From Kluyvera sp036759925 (lineage in GTDB: Bacteria > Pseudomonadota > Gammaproteobacteria > Enterobacterales > Enterobacteriaceae): DNA of 64,000 nucleotides. The DNA lies in assembly GCF_036759925.1 (NCBI RefSeq), contig NZ_JAPKIB010000010.1, positions 62,001 through 126,000 of the forward strand, read 5' to 3'. The position numbers and the translations under genes were made by a program. The stretch's first letter is position 1. Each line of letters opens with the position of its first letter. Below, piece after piece: positions 35,797 through 44,946 of this stretch. The notes under the pieces were generated by a model. It did not search any database. It was not told the DNA's origin and saw only the letters and a program-made list of their open reading frames with translations.

Positions 35797-36462
35797 ATGA
35801 ATCGATTGATTACGAGCCTCGCTCTTTCTTTATTTTTTATCTCGGCTACAGCGCATGCGGGAATTGTGATGGGTGGTACCCGTGTAATATATGAGGAAGG
35901 CAAGCGCGAAGCCTCTATTTCGGTAACCAATGCCGACAGTAGCACGCCTTATTTAGTGCAGTCGTGGGTTGATAATTATTCGGCGAGTGATAAAGTTCAC
36001 CCCCCCTTTATTGTCACACCGCCACTTTTTCGTCTCGACCCGGAACAAAAAAACGTTCTCCGTATTAATTTTACCGGTGCGAAACTTCCCGCTGACCGTG
36101 AGTCTGTCTTCTGGCTGGACGTAAAAAGTATTGCTCCATCGAATAAGAACGACACGAATAAATTACAGGTCAATATTAAGTCGAAGTTTAAGATTTTCTA
36201 TCGTCCGAATCATCTTGCCGGTGAGGCCAACGATGCGTTTCAACAGCTCACGTTTGAAACCCGTGGTGCCAGCGTCGTTGCGCATAATCCTACGCCGTAC
36301 TTTGTCTCCTTTTTCTCATTATCCGTTGGTGGCGTTGAGCTGGAATCGCCGGGGATGATTGCACCGTTTGGCGAGAGAACCTGGTCGGTCAGCCGCACCG
36401 GTGTGGTGAAGTGGCGGGCGATCAATGACTTTGGCGGCGCGACTGACTTCGCGCAACGGTAA
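35797..36462 (+). CDS. Fimbrial periplasmic chaperone (PapD/FimC family)
   Basis: A 221-residue protein with a signal peptide (ATAHA-GIV) and two Ig-like domains. The conserved VNNADSS-type strand (TNADSSTPYLVQSWVDN) and the LPADRESVFWLDVKSI motif for donor-strand complementation are present. It holds pilin subunits for delivery to the usher. Confidence 0.92.
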   Translation: MNRLITSLALSLFFISATAHAGIVMGGTRVIYEEGKREASISVTNADSSTPYLVQSWVDNYSASDKVHPPFIVTPPLFRLDPEQKNVLRINFTGAKLPADRESVFWLDVKSIAPSNKNDTNKLQVNIKSKFKIFYRPNHLAGEANDAFQQLTFETRGASVVAHNPTPYFVSFFSLSVGGVELESPGMIAPFGERTWSVSRTGVVKWRAINDFGGATDFAQR

Positions 36463-36482
36463 CCGTTTTGACGGCTTCTCTC

Positions 36483-38996
36483 ATGAAAAAATACGCCCCA
36501 GCTACACCTCCCGACGAGGCGATGGTTGCTGCCAGCGCGCTGCTGGCCTGCGTACCGACGGCGCTATTGCTGATGTGCTACCAGGCTCCCGCCAGAGCGG
36601 ACGACTATTTTGACCCGGCGGCGGTGGAGTTGAGTGACCCGCAGCAGAAAACCGCCGATCTGCACTATTTCGCCAAATCTGGCGGCCAGCAGCCCGGGCG
36701 CTATCCGGTGTCGGTGTGGATTAACAATCAGCAAGTGGCCCAGGAGACGATTGAGTTTGTCGAGGACGATGGTCAGCTACTGCCGCGTCTGACCACATCC
36801 CAGCTTGCTGAATACGGTGTCAACGTGAGCGCCTTCGCCACGTTTAATCAACTGCACGACGGCGAACCGCTGACTCGCATTGGGCGATTTATTCCCGATG
36901 CCAGCAGCAAGTTTGACTTCACCGCGCAACGGCTGAACTTGAGCATTCCGCAGGCGGCGATGAACCAGCAAAATCAGGGCTACGTTGACCCGGCGCGCTG
37001 GGATGACGGTATTCCGGCGGCTTTTGTCGACTACAACCTCACCGGGGCGCAGGCGCGACAGGATGGCGGCGACAGCCGCAGCAGCTACCTGAATCTGCGC
37101 AGCGGCGTTAATCTCGGCAGCTGGCGGTTGCGCAATATTGCCGCGATGCAGTATGACAAAACCCGCCGCTGGCGCTCGCAAAGCACTTATCTGCAGCGTG
37201 ATATTCGGGCGCTGAAAAGCCAACTGCGGATGGGTGATACCTATACCAGCGGCGATGTTTTTGACAGCGTGCAGTTTCGCGGTGTGCAGCTGATGTCGCA
37301 GGAAGAGATGTTGCCGGATAGCCAGCGCGGCTTCGCCCCGGTGATCCGTGGGATGGCGCACAGCAACGCGAAAGTGACCGTTTCTCAGCACGGCTATGTC
37401 ATTTATGAAACCTTCGTGGCCCCCGGCGCGTTCGCGATTAGCGACCTCTATCCCACCGCACAAAGCGGCGATCTGGAGGTGACGGTGACCGAGAGCGACG
37501 GTTCAGTGCGCCACTTTACCCAGCCGTTTTCCGCCGTGCCGTTTATGCTGCGTCAGGGGCGCATAAAGTACAGCGCCAGCATCGGGCGCTACTACTCAAC
37601 TCAGCCGCAGACCCGTCAGCCGCAGTTTATGCAGTCGACGCTGTTTTACGGCCTGCCCGCTGATATTACCTTCTACGGCGGGGTGCAGCTGGCGGATGAC
37701 TATCAGGCGTGGTCGGTTGGTCTGGGCCACGGCTTTGGCGAACTCGGTTCACTGGGCGCGGATTACACCAGCGCCGCCACCCGTACGCCTTCCGGGCAAC
37801 GCTTTCACGGTAACTCCGCACGGTTGCAGTACCAAAAGAGCTTTGCCGCCATCGGCACGACGCTGAGCCTGGCGAGCTATCGCTACTCGTCCAGCCGCTA
37901 TTACGATTTTGGCGAAGCGAATGCGCTGGAGGGGCGCTACGGCGTCTCCGATAACAAGCGCAGCCGTGAAGAACTGTCGTTATCGCAGTCGCTCGGCGAT
38001 ATGGGCAGTGTGTCTGCATCGGCCTGGACTCAGACCTACTGGCATTCTCAAGGGCAGGATGAGACCGTGCACGTCGGTTTTTATAGCGCCTGGAAAGGGA
38101 TCTCCTGGGGCGTGGGCTACTACTTTACGCAGTCGAGCCAGAGCAATAAAAACGACCGATCGTTCTCCTTTAATCTGAACATCCCCCTCGGCAGTCAGCT
38201 GGCGGATAGCTCCGTCAGCTACAGCACCACCTCCGATAACAACGGCTACACCTCGCAACAAGTGTCGTTGTACGGTTCGGCGCTGGAGAAAAATAACCTC
38301 TACTACACCGTCCAGCAGGGCTACGGCAACAAAGGGCAGGGGAGCAACAGCGGCGTGTCGCTGGACTATCGCGGCGGCTATGGCGAAACGCAGCTCGGCT
38401 ATCAGCACGATAGCGTGAATAGCCAGGTCACCTGGGGAGCGTCGGGGTCGATTGTGGCGCACCCGCACGGCATCACCTTCGGCCAGTACACCGGCGATAG
38501 CTTTGCCGTTGTGCGTGCGCCGGGCGCCAGCAACGTCGATATTCAGAACGGCACCGATCTGCATACCGACTGGCGCGGCTATGCGATTGTGCCGACGCTC
38601 ACCGCCTATCGAAAAAATGATATCAGCCTCGATACCGAATCGCTGCCCGACGACGCCGACGTGGAGCTGCAGGCGCAGACCGTGATCCCCGATGGCGGCG
38701 CGATTGTTGAAGCCGACTATCACGCCCACATCGGCAGCCGCGTGATCTTTACGCTGCGCGGGGCGCAGGGGCCGCTGCCGTTTGGTGCCAGCGCGCGCCT
38801 GGTTGGCGACGACGAGGCGGCATCCGGCATTGTGGCAGAGCAGGGGCAAGTTTATCTCAGCGGGATGCCGGATGAGGGCATCGTTGAAGTCAGTTGGATG
38901 GATAGCCGCGTCGCGCAGACCTGCCGTGCCCGTTACCATCTCCCCACTACTATGCAGGCTAACCCGGTGAAAACGGTTAGCGCGCAGTGTCTTTAA
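36483..38996 (+). CDS. Fimbrial outer-membrane usher
   Basis: An 837-residue usher with a long N-terminal signal region (cut near ARADDYF), a PapC N-terminal domain, the 24-strand barrel with plug (around QYDKTRRWRSQSTYLQRDI and SQHGYVIYETFVAPGAF) and C-terminal domains with a Cys pair near the end. It assembles and exports the pilus. I set the start at the ATG of MKKYAPA; an in-frame TTG lies 15 bases upstream. Confidence 0.93.
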   Translation: MKKYAPATPPDEAMVAASALLACVPTALLLMCYQAPARADDYFDPAAVELSDPQQKTADLHYFAKSGGQQPGRYPVSVWINNQQVAQETIEFVEDDGQLLPRLTTSQLAEYGVNVSAFATFNQLHDGEPLTRIGRFIPDASSKFDFTAQRLNLSIPQAAMNQQNQGYVDPARWDDGIPAAFVDYNLTGAQARQDGGDSRSSYLNLRSGVNLGSWRLRNIAAMQYDKTRRWRSQSTYLQRDIRALKSQLRMGDTYTSGDVFDSVQFRGVQLMSQEEMLPDSQRGFAPVIRGMAHSNAKVTVSQHGYVIYETFVAPGAFAISDLYPTAQSGDLEVTVTESDGSVRHFTQPFSAVPFMLRQGRIKYSASIGRYYSTQPQTRQPQFMQSTLFYGLPADITFYGGVQLADDYQAWSVGLGHGFGELGSLGADYTSAATRTPSGQRFHGNSARLQYQKSFAAIGTTLSLASYRYSSSRYYDFGEANALEGRYGVSDNKRSREELSLSQSLGDMGSVSASAWTQTYWHSQGQDETVHVGFYSAWKGISWGVGYYFTQSSQSNKNDRSFSFNLNIPLGSQLADSSVSYSTTSDNNGYTSQQVSLYGSALEKNNLYYTVQQGYGNKGQGSNSGVSLDYRGGYGETQLGYQHDSVNSQVTWGASGSIVAHPHGITFGQYTGDSFAVVRAPGASNVDIQNGTDLHTDWRGYAIVPTLTAYRKNDISLDTESLPDDADVELQAQTVIPDGGAIVEADYHAHIGSRVIFTLRGAQGPLPFGASARLVGDDEAASGIVAEQGQVYLSGMPDEGIVEVSWMDSRVAQTCRARYHLPTTMQANPVKTVSAQCL

Positions 38997-39007
38997 AAGG
39001 TGTGCCT

Positions 39008-40114
39008 ATGTGCAGAAGCCACGTTGTTATCCGTCTGTTTATTCTGCTGGCTGTCGCCATTGGCTGTCCACGGGTGTGGGCAGAAAGCTGCAGTAATACC
39101 ATCGGTGATATGACCATTAATACCCAGAACATACAGTATCTGCCCACGCTGCCGGTGAACTCGCAGATGTCACATTCTATGGCCGACAACGGCAGCGGAG
39201 TGCGATTTACCTGCGATCTTCAGCTGCCTGCGGCAGACTGGAAGCGGGTGGTCTATCAGCAGGTCGTGACCTCGGGGTCGGCATTGGCCGTCAATGGGGT
39301 GCATATTTTTGCCACTCAACTGGCGGGTCTTGGCTATTCGCTGGGCTTTCAGTGCAACGGCGGCGCGGTGCACTATATTGACGGCAGCAGCTCTCCGGCA
39401 GGAAGTGACTCAGCGACGATTTGCGACAGCAACGACCTACCGGCGCTGCTGACGCAAAAAGAGATTGTGATTAAAGCCTACGTCACCTTCTATAAAACCG
39501 GCGACGTCAATCTGGCGGGCGGCAACCACACCAACGTCAATGCCCAGCCGCAGGTCGGCAAACTGTTTGTGGAGCAGCGTTCTTCGGCGGTTAACGGCAC
39601 GACCAGTACATCGCCAACCTTTCTGGGACTGTCGGCGCTGAACGTGGATATCGGTGCCAGCGGCAGTTGTCAGGTATCCAGGCCGACCATCACGGTGGGG
39701 CTGGGGGCGGTGAATAAAGCGGAGTTTAAGGGGGTGAATACCACCGGCGGCGCGGCGCAAAACTTTGCGATCCCGGTTTACTGTTCCCAACCGACCGACG
39801 TGCGCATTGGCTTCTTTGGTCAGGAGGCCGACCCGGCGTTCCCGGATACGCTGGCGATTACACCGGGGAGCGGCGCGGCAGGCGGCGTCGGGGTGAAGCT
39901 GAGCTATGGTAACAACGGCGCACCGGCTCCGGCAGCGGGTACGGCGGTGCATATCAACGAAGCGACTAATCTGCCGCTGCTGAAAACGGTGAAGGCGAGC
40001 CAGGTTGCTAACGCTGAGGATATCAACTTTACCGCCCAGTATGTGCAGACCGGCAGCGTGGTGAGTGCGGGGATGGCGAATAGTATGGCGACATTTACGC
40101 TTATCTATAACTGA
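39008..40114 (+). CDS. Fimbrial tip adhesin-like subunit
   Basis: A 368-residue two-domain protein. A signal peptide (cut near VWAESC) is followed by an N-terminal receptor-binding-like region (about 30-215) with several Cys, and then a pilin domain (about 220-368, with GSCQVSRPTI and end ATFTLIYN). It is placed last in the operon, as for FimH-type adhesins. The receptor is unknown. The start at 39008 has an AAAAGGTG ribosome site; an upstream ATG at 38987 overlaps the usher gene. Confidence 0.85.
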   Translation: MCRSHVVIRLFILLAVAIGCPRVWAESCSNTIGDMTINTQNIQYLPTLPVNSQMSHSMADNGSGVRFTCDLQLPAADWKRVVYQQVVTSGSALAVNGVHIFATQLAGLGYSLGFQCNGGAVHYIDGSSSPAGSDSATICDSNDLPALLTQKEIVIKAYVTFYKTGDVNLAGGNHTNVNAQPQVGKLFVEQRSSAVNGTTSTSPTFLGLSALNVDIGASGSCQVSRPTITVGLGAVNKAEFKGVNTTGGAAQNFAIPVYCSQPTDVRIGFFGQEADPAFPDTLAITPGSGAAGGVGVKLSYGNNGAPAPAAGTAVHINEATNLPLLKTVKASQVANAEDINFTAQYVQTGSVVSAGMANSMATFTLIYN

Positions 40115-40138
40115 GGGTAGGGAAAGACGGTGCTGGAA

Positions 40139-40228
40139 CCCTCACCCCGACCCTCTCCCTTAAAAAGGGAGAGGGAGAAAACCGCACCGAACGGTTCCCT
40201 CGCCCCTTTGGGGAGAGGGTGAGGGGGA
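40139..40228. repeat. GC-rich extragenic palindromic repeat
   Basis: CCCTCACCC and GGGTGAGGG bound about 90 bases that contain nested CTCTCCCT/AGGGAGAG stems. It lies between the convergent adhesin and binding-protein genes and probably serves as an intergenic stabiliser or terminator for both. Confidence 0.75.
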
Positions 40229-40238
40229 AAAGACATCA

Positions 40239-41249
40239 CTACTGCGCAGGCTTCTGCGCATGCAAAATCCGCTGCGTCTCATCGTCACTGAGTTTGTAAT
40301 CAAAGAAACGCTGATAGAAATCCTGCGTCACCTTCGTCATATCAACCCCAGGGAAACTGGTAGGATGCAGCATCAGCGCCGCCCACTGGATCTGCAGTGC
40401 GCTTTCGGTGCCGTAACGATCCCACGGGAATACCCCCGCCGGGTTTTGCAGCACCTTGCCGTTTTTCACCGCCTTGAGCTCTGAGAACAGCGCCGCGTAG
40501 GGTGAATCGGCAATCTGCCCGCTGTTTGCCCCGAGGATAATCACGTCTGGTTGCCAGGCAAGCACCCGCTCCGGCGACACCTCTTTCATATTGCCCTGAA
40601 TCTCCGCCGCCGCGTTTTTACCCCCGGCGAGGTGAATCCACGTGTCAATCAGCGTCTGGCTGCCGTCCACCTTCAGCGGCTTCAGCGACTGAATATGCAG
40701 CACGCTGGGCCGCTGCTCGGCGGTCAGCCCGTGCATTTTGCTTTGTACGGTATCAATGGTGGTTTGCAGATACTGGTTATAGGCCTTTGCCCGCGCCCGC
40801 GCGTCGTCGGTACCCAGCACCTCGGCGGTGGTGGTGACCGATTTCATCAGCGACGGATAGTCGGTAAAGGCCATTTGTAGCGTAGGCAGCCCTGCCTGGC
40901 GGTAGCTCTCCGCTTTATCATTGCCTGCCGAGGTGAACACCACATCCACCTTTTTAGCCAGCAGGCTCTCGGGGTTAAATGCGGTGCCGCGAACCTGCAG
41001 AGCCTGATTCAACGTCGGCGCGATTTTGAACATCCACGGCTGGCTTTCCGGATGGTTGACGGTGGCGACGATTTTACTCCCCGCCCCCAGGGTCATCAGC
41101 ACCGAGTGGTGCGCGAACCAGCCGTCGGCGATGGTGTTCACCTGGTCGGGAACGGTAACGGTATGACCGGCATCATCCACGACCTGGCGGGAAGCCAGGG
41201 CGGGGAAAGCCAGCCAGGCGCAGAGTAACCACGCTTGGCGACGTTTCAT
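40239..41249 (-). CDS. Periplasmic iron-complex/haem-type binding protein (Peripla_BP_2)
   Basis: A 336-residue protein with a signal peptide (about residues 1-20) and the bilobal FepB/BtuF-type fold (DDAGHTVTVPDQV at the start, PDVIILGANSG in lobe two). It follows the TonB-dependent receptor gene by 11 bases, so both are one operon. No permease or ATPase is linked, so it may use the ABC transporter at 44179-45935 or a distant one. The ligand is unknown. Confidence 0.82.
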   Translation of the reverse strand: MKRRQAWLLCAWLAFPALASRQVVDDAGHTVTVPDQVNTIADGWFAHHSVLMTLGAGSKIVATVNHPESQPWMFKIAPTLNQALQVRGTAFNPESLLAKKVDVVFTSAGNDKAESYRQAGLPTLQMAFTDYPSLMKSVTTTAEVLGTDDARARAKAYNQYLQTTIDTVQSKMHGLTAEQRPSVLHIQSLKPLKVDGSQTLIDTWIHLAGGKNAAAEIQGNMKEVSPERVLAWQPDVIILGANSGQIADSPYAALFSELKAVKNGKVLQNPAGVFPWDRYGTESALQIQWAALMLHPTSFPGVDMTKVTQDFYQRFFDYKLSDDETQRILHAQKPAQ

Positions 41250-41260
41250 CGAACTACTCC

Positions 41261-43393
41261 TTAAAAATCAATCTGCATAGAGAGTTGAGCCTCTCGCGGT
41301 GCCCCAAGCTGAGCGCTGGCGTTGCCCGCGCCGGTATACCCGGTTAACGCGCCAGGAACCACGTTGGTCCAGTAGCGACGGTTAGTCAGGTTGGTGACAT
41401 CCAGACGGAAGGTAACGGGGGTGTTGTACATTCGGGTGGCGTAGCTTGCTCCGGCATCCACCGTGGTGTAGCTGCCCACCCAACTGTCATTGGCGTTATC
41501 GGTCGCGCGGCGGCCAACGTAGCGCACGTTGGTATCCACATCGACGCCCGGTAGCTGCTCAATGCTGTAAACCGCCAGCATGCTGGCGGTGAAGCGCGGT
41601 ACGCCGACCACCTGTTTGCCGTCAGCGCTGGCGCTGGCCGTGTCGTGCAGACGCGGGTCAAGCCAGGTCGCGCCGCCGAACAGGCGTAGGTTGTGGGTGA
41701 CGTGGCCGTCGGCCATCAGCTCCAGCCCGCGGTTTTTCTGCGTGCCGTCCTGGGCGAAATCACCGCTGTCATTGGTATACGCGAAAGGACGCTCCGCCTG
41801 GAACAGCGCGGCGGAGAGCATCAGGTCACGCATTGGGGCATATTTCGCGCCGACTTCCACCTGATGGCTGCGGTACGGGTCGAGGATCTGTCCGGCGTTG
41901 TTTGCGCCGCTTGGGGCAGTGTCGCCCTGCTGCATGCTGTCAGCCCACGTGGTGTAGAGCGTGATGTTGTCGATAGGTTTGTACATCAGGCTGGCCGAAC
42001 CGCTGGCGCCGCTGTCTTTTTTGTCGCTGGTTTGCTTGCCGGTCTTGTTGTAGTTGCTGACCGTAAACAGGTTTTCGCTACCCGAAAGCAGCAGGCTCCA
42101 CTGCGGGCTGAAGTGCAGGGTGTCGCTCAGCAGGAAGGCATGCTGCGTGGTGGTCGCAGACTGATAGCGTTTATTAAAGTCCGGATACGGCGGACGCGGG
42201 TAGACCGGGTGCTGATCCAGCGAGGAACTCCCGAGCGTAAAGGTGCCGCCGTCGACCGGGTTATAGTTTTTCCACACAAAGCCGCGCACGCCGGTGCTGA
42301 TGTCGTGGGTTAACCAGCCGGTGTCCACGCTACCGGTCAGGTTTGCCATATAGCTGTTGATGGTAAAGCGACTGGCGGCGGAGTCGGAGGTGGTGGTGGT
42401 GTAGCTGCCGTGATTATCGGTCAGGGTGTTGGTGACGGTGGTGGATTCGCGGTCGGCAATCTGACGCAGCACGCCGACATCCAGCAACCAGTTGCCGTCA
42501 AAATCATGCTTCAGGTGCAGGCTGGCGGTGCTGGTTTCATCATCGTTACCGGCATAGCTCTGGCCGTACTGCGCTTTGGTCGGGTCGAGCGGGGAAGGGA
42601 AATGCACCCCTTTTGCCAGCGCAAACGAGCCCGGCATGCCTTTTTCGTAGTAGTGGTAGTAGCTGAAGTTGCTCTCCAGTACCGTTTTATCGGTGAGCTG
42701 GAAGTCGAGGCCAAGACCGGCGTACTGGCGGCGTTTGTGGCTGCCGCTGGTGTAACCGTGGCCTTCGTCGTTGAGCAGGTTGAGGCGGTATTTCACGCGG
42801 TCGCCGTCATCGATAGGGCCGCTAAAGTCCATTGAGGTCAGCGTGCCGTTACCGGTGCTACCGCCGACGGTCACACGGTGCAGCGGGGTATCCGTTGGGC
42901 GTTTGGACACCAGGTTAAACATCCCCGCCGGGTTCGCCGGGCCGTACAGCGAGCCTGCCAGGCCGCTCAGTACTTCGACGCTCTGGAACTGCTCAGCCGG
43001 ATATTCGGTGGTGGAGACGGCGTTCAGGCCATCAATCATATGGTTTTGCACCACGCTGCCCTGCATGCCGCGGGTTTGTGGGCGAACCCCATCACCCTGT
43101 ACGGAAGGCATATAGCGGTAGACATCTTTGACGCTTTTGAGCTGCTGCTCGTTGATAATCGGCGAGGAGAGGGTCTGAACTGACCAGGGAACATCCATCA
43201 CCGTTCGTTTTCCCAGACTGCCTAAGGTAGCCTGCTTCTCTGAAGCCGGCGGCTCCTGCGCGCTGCTGTTATCGGCAGCGGCGGCGCTGGCAGAGACCAC
43301 CATAGTGTCCTCCGCATAGCCAGATTGCGATATCGCCAGGCACGAGAATGCCAGGAGCCCCGAAGCGAGCGGTATTGTTTTATTATCGAACAT
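41261..43393 (-). CDS. TonB-dependent siderophore-type outer-membrane receptor
   Basis: A 710-residue receptor with a signal peptide (SGYA-ED), a TonB box (DTMVVSA just after the cleavage site), a plug domain (SVQGDGVRPQTRGMQGS region) and a 22-strand barrel ending in aromatic Phe (MQIDF). The sequence resembles FhuA/FecA-type siderophore receptors. The upstream 107 bases contain an imperfect Fur-like palindrome (TGACGAATATCATGA near 43480) that I rate as weak. It probably brings an iron chelate to the binding protein encoded next. Confidence 0.88.
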   Translation of the reverse strand: MFDNKTIPLASGLLAFSCLAISQSGYAEDTMVVSASAAAADNSSAQEPPASEKQATLGSLGKRTVMDVPWSVQTLSSPIINEQQLKSVKDVYRYMPSVQGDGVRPQTRGMQGSVVQNHMIDGLNAVSTTEYPAEQFQSVEVLSGLAGSLYGPANPAGMFNLVSKRPTDTPLHRVTVGGSTGNGTLTSMDFSGPIDDGDRVKYRLNLLNDEGHGYTSGSHKRRQYAGLGLDFQLTDKTVLESNFSYYHYYEKGMPGSFALAKGVHFPSPLDPTKAQYGQSYAGNDDETSTASLHLKHDFDGNWLLDVGVLRQIADRESTTVTNTLTDNHGSYTTTTSDSAASRFTINSYMANLTGSVDTGWLTHDISTGVRGFVWKNYNPVDGGTFTLGSSSLDQHPVYPRPPYPDFNKRYQSATTTQHAFLLSDTLHFSPQWSLLLSGSENLFTVSNYNKTGKQTSDKKDSGASGSASLMYKPIDNITLYTTWADSMQQGDTAPSGANNAGQILDPYRSHQVEVGAKYAPMRDLMLSAALFQAERPFAYTNDSGDFAQDGTQKNRGLELMADGHVTHNLRLFGGATWLDPRLHDTASASADGKQVVGVPRFTASMLAVYSIEQLPGVDVDTNVRYVGRRATDNANDSWVGSYTTVDAGASYATRMYNTPVTFRLDVTNLTNRRYWTNVVPGALTGYTGAGNASAQLGAPREAQLSMQIDF

Positions 43394-43574
43394 TTTTAAA
43401 TTCAGTGTGTTAGCCGAAAGACTGGTGGTAACCGGGTTACCATCTACGCATGAGGGGAACAGCTATTATTATTTGTATGACGAATATCATGAGGATTGTC
43501 GCTATATATGTCAATACACAACGAGTGGTAGGTAAAACGGGGGGACAGAGGTGCGGGGGTGTCCTGACAGGCAT

Positions 43575-43602
43575 AAAAAAAGCCGCATCAGCGGCTTTTT
43601 TT
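43575..43602. terminator. Terminator downstream of the 11-mer repeat protein gene
   Basis: AAAAAAAGCCGC and GCGGCTTTTTTT form a 12-bp perfect stem around ATCA with A and T runs on either side, so it works in both directions. It ends the minus-strand gene at 43620. Confidence 0.92.
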
Positions 43603-43619
43603 GACTCGGTAAGTTAGTG

Positions 43620-44042
43620 TTATTCGCTGACTTTTTTCTCCAGTTCAGCGGCACCGTCTTTGGTTTTATCCCAACCTTTCTGCGCCCCATCTTTGGTCGC
43701 GTCCCACCCTTTTTGGGAGGCATCTTTGGTTTTATTCCAGCCTTTCTGGGCACCTTCTTTGGTGGCATCCCACCCTTTTTCAGTCCCTTCTTTGGTTTTA
43801 TGCCAGGTTTTCTGAGCGCCTTCGCTCACCTGACTACCTACGCTGTCGCTCTTACCTTCGGTGGCGTGCTTAGATTTCAGCTTAAGCTCTTCACCCTGGT
43901 TCTGTGCCTGATGCAGTTTTTCTTTCGCGGTATTCGCGTTTGCCTGTGCCTGGGCAACCGTGTCGTCGGTGGCGTGTGTGGTCGCTGCGAAAACAGGGGA
44001 AGCCAGCAGGAGTGCTGAAAGTGCAATTGTTGTTTTTTTCAT
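43620..44042 (-). CDS. Periplasmic protein with five 11-residue LEA-like repeats
   Basis: A 140-residue protein with a signal peptide (cut near PVFA-AT). Residues 78-132 are five consecutive 11-mers of the pattern KGWDxTKDGAQ (K78, K89, K100, K111 and K122 start each unit), encoded by 33-bp repeats at 43647-43811. The remainder is Ala/Gln/Lys-rich and helical. The pattern resembles group 3 LEA proteins, with a conserved Trp in each unit. A stress-protective envelope role is plausible but unproven. It is a single gene with its own terminator. Confidence 0.8.
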   Translation of the reverse strand: MKKTTIALSALLLASPVFAATTHATDDTVAQAQANANTAKEKLHQAQNQGEELKLKSKHATEGKSDSVGSQVSEGAQKTWHKTKEGTEKGWDATKEGAQKGWNKTKDASQKGWDATKDGAQKGWDKTKDGAAELEKKVSE

Positions 44043-44178
44043 AACAAATCCTCATCAGTGTGTGAGCGTTAGAAAGGATGGCACAGACGTTGGCATGAGG
44101 CTTTAGGAATAAACTGTAATTGAATCATCGTGTTCCAACAGGCGGTTTTGGCGAGTGCGCGAAACCGCCCGTGAATCA

Positions 44179-44946
44179 TCATCTTTCCAGTACGATAAGC
44201 GGGGCGTCATCGCGGGTTCGGGTAACGGCCACTTCCGCTTGATAGAGGTTACGCAGCGCGGATTCCGTCAACACCTCCTTCGGTGTGCCGCTATCAACCA
44301 CCTGACCTTTTTCCAACAGCACGATGCGGTCGGCATAGCGCGCGGCGAGGTTGAGGTCGTGCAGCACACAGCAGACGTTAAACTGCCGCTGCTGCACCAG
44401 TTCGCGCAGCAGGCGGAACAGCTGCTGCTGGTGGTGAATATCCAGCGCCGAGGTGGGTTCGTCGAGAAACAGCCACTTTGGCGTGGGTTCCGGCTCCCAA
44501 AGCTGCACCAGCAGGCGCGCCAGCTGTACCCGCTGCTGTTCGCCGCCGGAGAGATGGCGGTAATCGCGGGAAGCCAGTTCGCGGCAGCCGCATAGCGCCA
44601 TGATGTGCTCCGTCTCATCGCGCGGGTTGCTGCTGCGATGCGGGTGGCGGCCCATGCGGATCACCTCCATCACGCTAAAGGGAAACGCCATATCCTGGTT
44701 CTGGCGCATCACCGCGCGAGTGCGGGCTAGCGTCTCCGTTGGCCACGCCTCCAGCGCTTTGCCAAACATCGAACAGGTTCCGCTATCCGGTTTCAGGTAG
44801 CCGGTCAGCTGGCGCAGTAGCGTTGATTTGCCCGCACCGTTTGGCCCGAGGATGGCGACGATCTCCCCGCCGGGTAGCGTGAGTGAGACGTTATGGGTCA
44901 GGCGGCGGCCGTTGATGCTGTAGGTGAGATTCCGGGCTTCAATCAT
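44179..44946 (-). CDS. hmuV: Haem ABC transporter ATP-binding protein (HmuV/ChuV)
   Basis: A 255-residue ABC ATPase. Walker A is GPNGAGKST (34-42), the signature is LSGGEQQRVQLARLL, Walker B is WLFLDEPTSALD, and the switch His is in CVLHDLN. It is the last gene of the haem operon. The ATG at 44946 overlaps the permease stop (ATGA). It drives haem import through the permease encoded before it. Confidence 0.93.
   Translation of the reverse strand: MIEARNLTYSINGRRLTHNVSLTLPGGEIVAILGPNGAGKSTLLRQLTGYLKPDSGTCSMFGKALEAWPTETLARTRAVMRQNQDMAFPFSVMEVIRMGRHPHRSSNPRDETEHIMALCGCRELASRDYRHLSGGEQQRVQLARLLVQLWEPEPTPKWLFLDEPTSALDIHHQQQLFRLLRELVQQRQFNVCCVLHDLNLAARYADRIVLLEKGQVVDSGTPKEVLTESALRNLYQAEVAVTRTRDDAPLIVLER

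Noticed and set aside
43617..44018. A 133-codon plus-strand frame opposite the 11-mer repeat gene
   Set aside because: It arises from the 33-bp periodicity of the real gene, which has a signal peptide, ribosome site and terminator on the minus strand.
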